From Aquariibacter sp964433315 (GTDB lineage: Bacteria > Pseudomonadota > Gammaproteobacteria > Burkholderiales > Burkholderiaceae_C), in the NCBI GenBank assembly GCA_964433315.1, contig CAYSQO010000026.1, positions 1-25,895 on the forward strand: a stretch of DNA of 25,895 nt, in the 5' to 3' direction. The translations under genes and the position numbers were made by a program. The notes under the pieces were generated by a model. That model did no database searches and had not been told where the DNA came from. It was given only the letters and a program-made list of their open reading frames with translations. This document shows, piece by piece, positions 5,501-12,122 of the stretch (positions are counted from its first letter, which is position 1; each line of letters begins with the position of its first letter).

Positions 5501-7348
5501 TCACAGGCCGAGCCGGGCCCGGGTCTCGGGCAGGGGACGGCCCTCGGTGTCCCAGCCGCGGATGGCGTAGTACTTGGGCAGCATCTCCGGCAGCTTGTTG
5601 ACCAGGCCGGTGGCCGGGCCGGTCTTGGCCGGCTCGTTCAGCAGGCGCGGCGGCAGGGTGTCGTCCTTGGCGGTGAAGCCGGCGGCGTTGTTGAACTCGC
5701 GCTCCATGTTCCAGATGCGCTCGCCGATCTCGTTGAGGTTGTCGAGCGTGAACTCCTCGCCGCAGGCCGCCGCGACCTGCGGCTGCACATCGGCCAGGCC
5801 CCAGGCGAAGCTGGTGAAGACGCAGATGCCGGCCGAGTCGAAGACGGCGGTCGCGTCCTGGAAGGCCTTGACCAGCTCGGGCTTACCGTCGGCGGTCAGC
5901 GGGTCGGTCTTGACCGGGATGCCCAGCACCTCGGAGGCCACGGTGTAGCTGCGCAGGTGGCAGGCGCCGCGGTTGGAGGTGGCGTAGGTCAGGCCCATGC
6001 CCTGGATGCCGCGCGAGTCGTAGGCCGGGAACTCCTGGCCCTTGACGCTCATGCTCAGCTCGGGGTGGCCGTACTTCTCGCACAGGCGCTTGGAGCCCAG
6101 GCCGATCTCCTTGCCGAAGCCGACGCCCTGCGCCGTCATCTCGGTCAGCTTGACCAGGGCCTCGGCCGAGCCGAAGGGCGCGTCGATGCCGATCTGCTCG
6201 CGGGTCAGCGCGCCGATCTCGTAGAGCTCCATGACGGCCCCGATGGTGGCGCCGTAGGAGATCGGATCCATGCCCTGCTCGTTGCACAGGGTGTTGCAGT
6301 ACTGCAGGGCCTCCAGGTCGCTGACGCCGTTGGCATTGCCCAGGGCCCAGGCCGCTTCGTATTCGAGGCCGCCGGTGGCGCCCCAGTACTGCGGCTTGTT
6401 CTGCACCGAGAAGTGCGTCTGATCGATCTTGCTGATGCGACCGCAGGCGATGGTGCAGCCGAAGCAGGCCTGGTTGGTTACCAGCTGCGGCTTGCCGTCG
6501 CTGGCGCGCGGCGTGGCCATGGCCTCGGCCGAGATGTCCTTCGCGCCCTCGAACTGCACCTCGCGGTGGTTGCGGGTCGGCGAGGCGCCGATCTCGTTGA
6601 TCACGTTCATCAGCACCTGGGTGCCGTAGGTCGGCAGGCCCTGGCCGGTGACAGCGTTGTCGGCCAGGATCTTCTTCTTCTCGAAGGTGGCCTTCATGAA
6701 GCCCTTGGGGTCGCGGATGTTGCCGACGCCCTGGGTGCCGCGCACTGCGATGGCCTTGAGGTTCTTGCTGCCCATCACGGCGCCGACGCCCGAGCGGCCG
6801 GCCGCGCGGTGCAGGTCGTTCACGACGGCGGCATACAGCACGCCGTTCTCGCCAGCCAGGCCGATGCTGGAAACGCGCACCAGCGGATCCTGATGCTGTT
6901 TCTTGATGGTTTCCTCGGTCTCCCAGACCGACTTGCCCCACAGGTGGGCCGCGTCACGCAGCTCGACCTGGTCGTCTTCGATGGACAGGTAGACGGGCTT
7001 CGGCGACTTGCCCTCGAAGATCACCATGTCCCAGCCGGCGAACTTGAACTCGGCGCCCCAGTAGCCGCCCGAGTTGGAGCAGGCGATGGCCCCGGTCAGC
7101 GGGCCCTTGGTGACGACGGTGTAGCGGCCGCCGGTGGAGGCCATGGTGCCGGTCAGCGGGCCGGTGGCCCAGATCAGCTTGTTCTCCGGGGACAGCGGAT
7201 CGACCTTGGGGTCGATTTCGCTAATCAGGTACTTGGACGCCAGGCCGCGGGAGCCGAGGTAGGCCTTGGCCCACTCCATCTTCAGCGGCTCGCGGCGAAT
7301 GGCGCCAGTGCTCAGGTTGACGCGGAGGATCTTTCCAGCCCAGGACAT
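5501..7348 (-). CDS. aorB: Tungsten-type aldehyde:ferredoxin oxidoreductase, catalytic subunit
   Basis: This 615-aa protein has full AOR family length and oxidises aldehydes to carboxylic acids with a tungsto-bispterin cofactor and one [4Fe-4S] cluster. Family signs: the N-terminus WAGKILRVNLSTG, the pterin-contact region GRSGVGAVMGSKNLKA, the cluster ligands Cys295, Cys298 and Cys302 in ACFGCTIACG with the fourth Cys509 in DSAGICVF (the conserved D-x-x-G-[LI]-C), GGLEYEAAWALG, and SNRGACHLR near 458. No signal peptide is present, so it is cytoplasmic. AAGGAGAG precedes the ATG and overlaps the stop of the ferredoxin gene, 13 bases upstream, so the two are translated together. Context with an FeS and an FAD subunit points to the heterotrimeric NAD-linked bacterial type. 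Metal identity (W rather than Mo) is by family. Substrate range cannot be read from sequence. Confidence 0.95.
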   Translation of the reverse strand: MSWAGKILRVNLSTGAIRREPLKMEWAKAYLGSRGLASKYLISEIDPKVDPLSPENKLIWATGPLTGTMASTGGRYTVVTKGPLTGAIACSNSGGYWGAEFKFAGWDMVIFEGKSPKPVYLSIEDDQVELRDAAHLWGKSVWETEETIKKQHQDPLVRVSSIGLAGENGVLYAAVVNDLHRAAGRSGVGAVMGSKNLKAIAVRGTQGVGNIRDPKGFMKATFEKKKILADNAVTGQGLPTYGTQVLMNVINEIGASPTRNHREVQFEGAKDISAEAMATPRASDGKPQLVTNQACFGCTIACGRISKIDQTHFSVQNKPQYWGATGGLEYEAAWALGNANGVSDLEALQYCNTLCNEQGMDPISYGATIGAVMELYEIGALTREQIGIDAPFGSAEALVKLTEMTAQGVGFGKEIGLGSKRLCEKYGHPELSMSVKGQEFPAYDSRGIQGMGLTYATSNRGACHLRSYTVASEVLGIPVKTDPLTADGKPELVKAFQDATAVFDSAGICVFTSFAWGLADVQPQVAAACGEEFTLDNLNEIGERIWNMEREFNNAAGFTAKDDTLPPRLLNEPAKTGPATGLVNKLPEMLPKYYAIRGWDTEGRPLPETRARLGL

Positions 7349-7361
7349 TGCAATGCTCTCC

Positions 7362-7832
7362 TTATGCAGTCTGGTTGCCGAGCTTGTCCGCCCAGGCCTG
7401 CATCTTGTTCAGGCCGGTCCAGTTGGCATCGATGTAGGTGATGGCGCCGGTCGGGCAGGCTTCGGCGCAGGCCGGCTCACCGCCGCAGAGGTCGCACTTC
7501 TGGACCTTGCCCGTCTCCTGCACGTAATTGATCGTGCCGAAGGGGCAGGAGATCGTGCAGACCTTGCAGCCGACGCAGGTGGCCTCGCTCACGATCTTGG
7601 CGCCGGTCACGGCGTCGAGGGTGATGGCCTCCACCGGGCAGGCGTGCAGGCACCACGCCTCGTCGCACTGGGTGCAGGTGTAGGGCACCTTGCGGCCGGT
7701 GTGGTGGAAGTCAAAGACCTTGATGCGCGACTTGCTCGGCGCGTAGGTGGCGTAATTCTCGTAGGAACAGGCCATCTCGCACTGAAGGCAGCCGGTGCAC
7801 TTCTCCGGGTTGATGTGCAAGGTTTTCTGCAT
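7362..7832 (-). CDS. aorA: 4x[4Fe-4S] ferredoxin-like electron-transfer subunit of AOR
   Basis: A 156-aa polyferredoxin (DMSO-reductase-B/HycB-like). Sixteen cysteines fall into four groups: CTGCLQCEMAC (from residue 12), CTQCDEAWCLHACP, CVGCKVCTISCP and CDLCGGEPACAEACP. This arrangement binds four [4Fe-4S] clusters and would wire AOR to the FAD subunit. No signal peptide, so cytoplasmic. It is the first gene of the minus-strand operon, 13 bases before the AOR catalytic gene. GGAG lies about 14 bases before the ATG. The 150 bases upstream contain no convincing sigma-54 or sigma-70 promoter that I can name. Confidence 0.93.
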   Translation of the reverse strand: MQKTLHINPEKCTGCLQCEMACSYENYATYAPSKSRIKVFDFHHTGRKVPYTCTQCDEAWCLHACPVEAITLDAVTGAKIVSEATCVGCKVCTISCPFGTINYVQETGKVQKCDLCGGEPACAEACPTGAITYIDANWTGLNKMQAWADKLGNQTA

Positions 7833-7990
7833 GGCTGGCGGACTCCGCGGGCTAAGGGGGTGCAGATGAAGCCTTTCGGTCGACCCAACCCAAAGACTTC
7901 AGCAATCTCTTGCATATCTTCTGAGGGCAATCCGCCCACCGATAGCGCAGGTTTTCCCTGAGCCCTGCTCCAGCCCGAAGCACAGGGGCA

Positions 7991-8017
7991 ATAAAAAGGG
8001 CCCCCGCAGGGGCCCTT
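7991..8017 (-). terminator. Intrinsic terminator after the MoxJ/XoxJ-like gene
   Basis: Read on the minus strand, AAGGGCCCC pairs with GGGGCCCTT over a four-base loop and runs into TTTTTATTG. It lies 34 bases past the stop at 8051 and separates the cytochrome operon from the AOR operon, which must therefore have its own promoter in 7833-7990. Confidence 0.92.
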
Positions 8018-8050
8018 CCGGATCTCACGCAGCGCCTTGCGGCGCGCGTC

Positions 8051-8929
8051 TCAGACCTTGCGCCAGCCCACCCCGGCGGCGCTGAAGATCTTCTGCAGCT
8101 CGCCGCTTTCGGACAGGGTGTTCATCGCCGCCTGCACAGCCTGGGCCAGTGCGGTGGACGACTTCTTGACGGCGCAGCCGATCACCCAGCCGTCCTTCGG
8201 GGCGCGAGGGACGGGCATCGGCTCGATGACGATGCCGGGCTCCTTGGACAGCACCGACTCCAGCTCGGAGGCCGAACCGGCCGCCACGTCGAACTCGCCG
8301 GACTTGAGCGCCTGCGCGGCCGCGACGCCATCGGGCCAGCGCGTGACCGCCTGTTCGCGGTAGGCCCCGTTGTCGGTGCCCAGGACGAGCCAGCCGGCCA
8401 GCGACTGGCCCGCCACGGCGATGCGCCGCTTCCCGAGGTCGGCCATCTGCTCCAGCTTGGACAGCTTGTCGGTCCGGCGGGCGATGACCACCCGATCGCG
8501 GTAATACGGCGCGAAGGCCAGCACCCCGGGGTTCTCCTGCATGAGCCGGGTGTCGACCGGCACGTGCAGCATCAGGTCGGCCGGGCCGAAGCCCATGTAG
8601 TGGCCCTTGGTGACCATGTGGCGCAGGTCGTCGGACATCTCCTCGTCGGCCTGGAAGGGCATCAAGGAGAGCTTGAGACCGAGCGCAGCCGCCAGGGCTT
8701 CAGCGATGGACACGTCGATGCCCTGGCCCTTCACGTGGAAGGGGGGCAGGTCCTGGTAGACCGCGACAGTGATGAGTCCGCGCTTGCGGATGAGCTCCAG
8801 ATCACCGGGCTCGGCCTGGGCCGCCGAAGCGCCCAGACCCAGCCCGAGGGCTGCGGCGAGTCCGCGGGCGAGCACGCGACGGCGTGCCGGATCCCGGGGT
8901 TCCATAAGCTCGGCGACCGGGGCGTTCAT
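8051..8929 (-). CDS. MoxJ/XoxJ-like periplasmic binding protein associated with quinoprotein dehydrogenase
   Basis: This 292-aa protein has the class-3 solute-binding fold seen in amino-acid-binding proteins: LELIRKRGLITVAVYQDLPPF, then GQGIDVSIAEALAAALG, GVAAAQALKSGEFDVAAGSA and the C-terminal LSESGELQKIFSAAGVGW. Relatives called MoxJ or XoxJ lie beside methanol and ethanol quinoprotein dehydrogenases and help mature or activate the dehydrogenase rather than import a solute. An arginine-rich N-terminus (ARRRVLARG) followed by a hydrophobic stretch and ASAAQA suggests Tat export to the periplasm. The ATG overlaps the stop of the upstream cytochrome gene by one base (TGATG), so the two are translationally coupled. 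The dehydrogenase itself is not in the window. The family is inferred by pattern and context; a true transport role cannot be excluded. Confidence 0.8.
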   Translation of the reverse strand: MNAPVAELMEPRDPARRRVLARGLAAALGLGLGASAAQAEPGDLELIRKRGLITVAVYQDLPPFHVKGQGIDVSIAEALAAALGLKLSLMPFQADEEMSDDLRHMVTKGHYMGFGPADLMLHVPVDTRLMQENPGVLAFAPYYRDRVVIARRTDKLSKLEQMADLGKRRIAVAGQSLAGWLVLGTDNGAYREQAVTRWPDGVAAAQALKSGEFDVAAGSASELESVLSKEPGIVIEPMPVPRAPKDGWVIGCAVKKSSTALAQAVQAAMNTLSESGELQKIFSAAGVGWRKV

Positions 8930-9426
8930 CAGAGCGGCTTCTCGCGACGCGATTCCAGGTAGGACTTGATCGCCCACACGGCTTCCTGCGGCAGGATGCC
9001 GTCGAACGGCGGCATGTAGACGGCGCCGTTGCGGACGCGGCCCTTCAGCACGGTCGTCACGTAGTACTCGTTGTACTCGATGACGCAAGCCTGCTTCTTC
9101 TTGGGATCGGTCTTGGGCGCGCACTCGGCGTCGAGCTTGCGCAGGTCGGGGGCGATGCCACCGGACACGGCTTCGAGGCCGTGGCAGCGTGCGCAGTTCT
9201 GGTTGTAGGCCGAGGAACCGACTCGGATCGCCTCCTTGTTGCCGATGTAGGGGTTCTCTTGGCTCCACTTGTCGCCAAGCTTGGGCAGCGTGCTGACGTC
9301 GACCGCCTGGGGCGTGACGTCACCGTGCGCGAACACCCCACCCGACACCACGAGGGCAGCGGCACCAACCACGAGGCGCAGAGCATGCGCGGGCTTTTGA
9401 ATCAGGGAAAACACCAGTGTCTCCAT
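8929..9426 (-). CDS. pedF: Cytochrome c550, PedF type
   Basis: A periplasmic c-type cytochrome (165 aa) that accepts electrons from PQQ alcohol dehydrogenases. After a signal peptide ending near VFAHG, the mature start HGDVTPQAVDVSTLPKLGD is typical of the PedF/ExaB-like group. Haem is bound by C78-A-R-C81-H82 (NCARCHGLEAVSGGIAPDL), and Met138 in AVYMPPFDGIL is the likely sixth ligand. Odd: an insertion about residues 99-118 (AECAPKTDPKKKQACVIEY) adds two cysteines, perhaps a disulfide-closed Lys-rich loop. The ATG at 9426 has no clear ribosome site; a GTG at 9414 has GGAG six bases upstream and gives a shorter but complete signal peptide, so it may be the true start. It is first in a two-gene operon behind a sigma-54 promoter. 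Confidence 0.88.
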   Translation of the reverse strand: METLVFSLIQKPAHALRLVVGAAALVVSGGVFAHGDVTPQAVDVSTLPKLGDKWSQENPYIGNKEAIRVGSSAYNQNCARCHGLEAVSGGIAPDLRKLDAECAPKTDPKKKQACVIEYNEYYVTTVLKGRVRNGAVYMPPFDGILPQEAVWAIKSYLESRREKPL

Positions 9427-9474
9427 CAAGGTGAGCCAAGAAAACGAAGCGTCTGAACGCTGGAAGGCAGGGGG

Positions 9475-9490
9475 TGCAAAGCGCATGCCA
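9475..9490 (-). promoter_or_regulatory. Sigma-54 (-24/-12) promoter of the cytochrome operon
   Basis: On the minus strand the sequence is TGGCATGCGCTTTGCA. This matches the RpoN consensus TGGCAC-N5-TTGCA at all but one position, with the required spacing between the GG and GC doublets. Predicted transcription start is near 9464, giving a leader of about 38 bases to the ATG at 9426. A gene for a sigma-54 activator with an intact GAFTGA loop starts divergently at 9760. Confidence 0.87.
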
Positions 9491-9650
9491 CAGGACCCGG
9501 GCGATTCTCCCCGGCCGGTCCGCCGGAGCGACGTCATGGGGCATGGGCGTTCCGAGCGGGGGCCGTCGAAATGGTTCACTCCCCCCCGGGTGAATCCTCA
9601 GGCACAAGTCGACTGTTCCAGCTTCAACCAATTCGTGTCCTAGTTGAACA

Positions 9651-9691
9651 AGCGTCGCGCTTCGCCTAGCATGCGCGACCCTCGCGACGCT
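9651..9691. promoter_or_regulatory. Candidate activator-binding inverted repeat
   Basis: AGCGTCGCG (9651-9659) and CGCGACGCT (9683-9691) form a perfect 9-base inverted repeat with a 23-base spacer. It lies roughly 190-230 bases upstream of the predicted sigma-54 start, the usual range for an enhancer, and just before the activator gene. A second, smaller dyad, TTCAAC (9623-9628) with GTTGAA (9643-9648), lies beside it. Binding by the neighbouring regulator is inference. Confidence 0.45.
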
Positions 9692-9759
9692 GACAACGTT
9701 GCGACAAGACCGACACACAGCGTCCTGAAGACGGCGCAACCAGCCTGAGGAGATCGGCC

Positions 9760-12075
9760 ATGAGCAGCATTCCCCCCAACGCGTCCGCGCTGAGCGCCAG
9801 CCGCCGGCAACGCGAGCTGCTCCAGCAGCGACCGATCGCCGCCAGCCTGGCGCTGGACGGCCCGCACCTGCATTCCATCGAGGAATCGCACCAGCGCTGC
9901 GCCGCGCTGGGCCTGCGGCGCATCGAGTCGCCGGACTACTCGCCGCTCGGCCGCTCCGACCTGCGCCTGGTGCGCGAGCGCAACCAGCGCCTCTACGTGC
10001 ACGCCGCCCCGATCATGGAGCTGCTGTTCGAGCAGATCGTCCGCACCCAGAGCCTGGTGCTGTTGACCGATGCCCAGGGCACCATCCTGCACAGCATCGG
10101 CGATGACGAGTTCGTCGACCGCGCCTCGCGCGTGGCCCTGCAGCCCGGCGTGAACTGGTCGGAATGCGCCAAGGGCACGAACGCCATCGGCACCGCGCTG
10201 ATCGACGAATCGCCCACGCTCGTGCATGCCGACGAGCACTTCATGCATGCCAACCACTTCCTGACCTGCTCGGCGGCGCCCATCCTCGACCCGCGCGGCA
10301 ACATCCTGGGCGTGCTGGATGTCAGCAGCGACTACCACGGCTACCACCAGCACACGATGGCGCTGGTGAAGATGTCGGCGCGGATGATCGAGAACCACTG
10401 GCTGAACGAGGACTTCCGCCACGCGATGCGCCTGCACTTCCACAGCCGGCCCGAGTTCATCGGCACGCTGATGGAGGGCATCGTCGCGGTCGGCCGCGAC
10501 GGCAAGATCCTCGGCGCCAACCGCAGCGCGCTGGACCTGCTGCAGATGAGCGGCGCCGCCGTGCGCATGCACAGCGTGACCAGCCTGTTCGGCACGCCGG
10601 TCGGCGCGGTCGTCGACGCCTTCCGCTCGCCGGTGGCCGGCCCGCTGCGCCTGCTGCTGCCCAACGGCCAGCCCGTGCATGTGCAGGCTCGCTGCAACTG
10701 GCCGACCTGGCATGGCGGCTGGCAGGGCAGCAAGGAGGGCGGCGACAGCATGGAGCCCGTGGAAGAGGTGGCCCCCGAGGGCCTGCCCCCGCCCGAGCGC
10801 AACGGCCAGGCCAGCGATGCCGTGGTGCTGCAGGAAACCGCGCTGCGCGCGGCGCGCGGCATCGGCGAGGCCCTGCCGCCCGGGGCCGAGGTACCGGGAG
10901 ACGAGGGGCGCCTGATGTCGGCCCCGGCCGCCGAACCGTCCGAGGCCGGCACGTCCCCGCGGGCCCAGCCCGCCCGCAGCCGCGGCGGTGCCGAGGGCGG
11001 CGTGCCCGTGGCCAACCTGCGCGCACTGCAGACGGGCGATCCGCAGATGGAGGCCGTGATCGGCAAGGTCCGGCGCGTGCTGGACCGCGACATCCCCATC
11101 CTGATCCTGGGCGAGACCGGCTCCGGCAAGGAGGTGCTGGCCCGGGCGATCCACCAGGACTCGGCGCGCGCCCGCCAGCCCTTCATCGCGGTGAACTGCG
11201 CGTCCATTCCCGAGACGCTGATCGAATCGGAGCTCTTCGGCTACGCCGACGGTGCCTTCACCGGCGCGCGCCGCAAGGGTGCGGTCGGCAAGATCGCGCA
11301 GGCCCACGGCGGCACGCTCTTCCTCGACGAGATCGGCGACATGCCCCTGGCCCTGCAGGCCCGCCTGCTGCGTGTGCTCCAGGAGCGCCAGGTCACGCCG
11401 CTGGGCAGCAGCAAGTCCATCGAGGTCGATGTCACCGTCATCAGCGCGACCCACCGCAACCTGCGCGAGATGATCGAGGCGCAGAGCTTCCGCGAGGACC
11501 TCTACTACCGCCTCAACGGCCTGGCCGTGAAGCTGCCGCCGCTGCGCGAACGCAGCGACCTGCTGGCCCTGGCCCGCCTGCTGCTGCAGCGCGAGAAGGG
11601 CAGTCAGCGTGTGCCTGACCTGGCGCCCACCGTCATCGACCTGATGACCCGCTACCCCTGGCCCGGCAACCTGCGCCAGATGGGCAATGTGCTGCGCACG
11701 GCCGTGGTCATGGCGGGCGACGAGCCGCTCATCACCCTGGACCACCTCTCGGACGACTTCATCGAGGACGCGCAGCGCAGCCCCCGCCTGAGCGCCCCGG
11801 GCCCGCGGCCGGCGGCCGGCGCGGCCCAGCCGGGCGGCGAGGACGGCGGGCTGCGCGAGGCGCCGGTCGCCCAGGCGCCGCAGGGCGAAGCTGCCCCGCC
11901 GCTGGGCGTTCCCGGCGAGGGTGAGAGCGGCACCCTGGAAGCGATGGAGCTGCAGGTCATCCGCCAGGCCCTGGAGGCCGCTGGCGGCAACATCTCGGTG
12001 GCCAGCAAGCGGCTGGGCATCAGCCGCAACACCATCTACCGCAAGCTGCGCTGGCGCAACGGCGCGGCGGGCTGA
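9760..12075 (+). CDS. AcoR-like sigma-54-dependent transcriptional activator (GAF-PAS-AAA+-Fis)
   Basis: A 771-aa enhancer-binding protein. Residues about 85-210 are the GAF-type sensor seen in AcoR relatives (VNWSECAKGTNAIGTAL, HFLTCSAAPI). A PAS-like segment follows (MEGIVAVGRDGKILGANRSA). The AAA+ domain starts near 427 with Walker A GETGSGKE (about 451), the sigma-54-contacting loop GAFTGA (about 498), Walker B TLFLDEIGD and the second-region YYRLNGL and WPGNLRQ motifs. A Fis-type helix-turn-helix ends the protein (ISVASKRLGISRNTIYRKLRW). All motifs look functional. The ATG has GAGGAG upstream. Odd: low-complexity Ala/Pro/Gly-rich linkers at about 321-420 and 676-725 make it longer than ordinary AcoR. 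The likely target is the divergent cytochrome operon; relatives respond to alcohols, aldehydes or acetoin, but the ligand here is unknown. Confidence 0.93.
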   Translation: MSSIPPNASALSASRRQRELLQQRPIAASLALDGPHLHSIEESHQRCAALGLRRIESPDYSPLGRSDLRLVRERNQRLYVHAAPIMELLFEQIVRTQSLVLLTDAQGTILHSIGDDEFVDRASRVALQPGVNWSECAKGTNAIGTALIDESPTLVHADEHFMHANHFLTCSAAPILDPRGNILGVLDVSSDYHGYHQHTMALVKMSARMIENHWLNEDFRHAMRLHFHSRPEFIGTLMEGIVAVGRDGKILGANRSALDLLQMSGAAVRMHSVTSLFGTPVGAVVDAFRSPVAGPLRLLLPNGQPVHVQARCNWPTWHGGWQGSKEGGDSMEPVEEVAPEGLPPPERNGQASDAVVLQETALRAARGIGEALPPGAEVPGDEGRLMSAPAAEPSEAGTSPRAQPARSRGGAEGGVPVANLRALQTGDPQMEAVIGKVRRVLDRDIPILILGETGSGKEVLARAIHQDSARARQPFIAVNCASIPETLIESELFGYADGAFTGARRKGAVGKIAQAHGGTLFLDEIGDMPLALQARLLRVLQERQVTPLGSSKSIEVDVTVISATHRNLREMIEAQSFREDLYYRLNGLAVKLPPLRERSDLLALARLLLQREKGSQRVPDLAPTVIDLMTRYPWPGNLRQMGNVLRTAVVMAGDEPLITLDHLSDDFIEDAQRSPRLSAPGPRPAAGAAQPGGEDGGLREAPVAQAPQGEAAPPLGVPGEGESGTLEAMELQVIRQALEAAGGNISVASKRLGISRNTIYRKLRWRNGAAG

Positions 12076-12086
12076 ACGCGGCGGCC

Positions 12087-12114
12087 TCGGGGCCCAACCA
12101 GGCAGCGGCCCCGA
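12087..12114. terminator. Hairpin between convergent genes, possible shared terminator
   Basis: TCGGGGCC (12087-12094) pairs with GGCCCCGA (12107-12114) over a 12-base loop, in the 47-base gap between the stops of the AcoR-like gene and the convergent hydrolase gene. There is no T-tract on either strand, so an intrinsic terminator role is uncertain. Confidence 0.4.
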
Positions 12115-12122
12115 AGCGCGCC

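Noticed and set aside
5411..7441. A 676-codon open frame on the plus strand opposite the AOR catalytic gene
   Set aside because: It is the mirror of a gene with all AOR motifs; composition is dominated by Gly, Ala, Val and Leu without domain signals.
7833..7990. Sigma-54 promoter for the AOR operon
   Set aside because: I read this stretch on the minus strand and found only a poor AGGGAA-N7-GC match; nothing comparable to the site before pedF.
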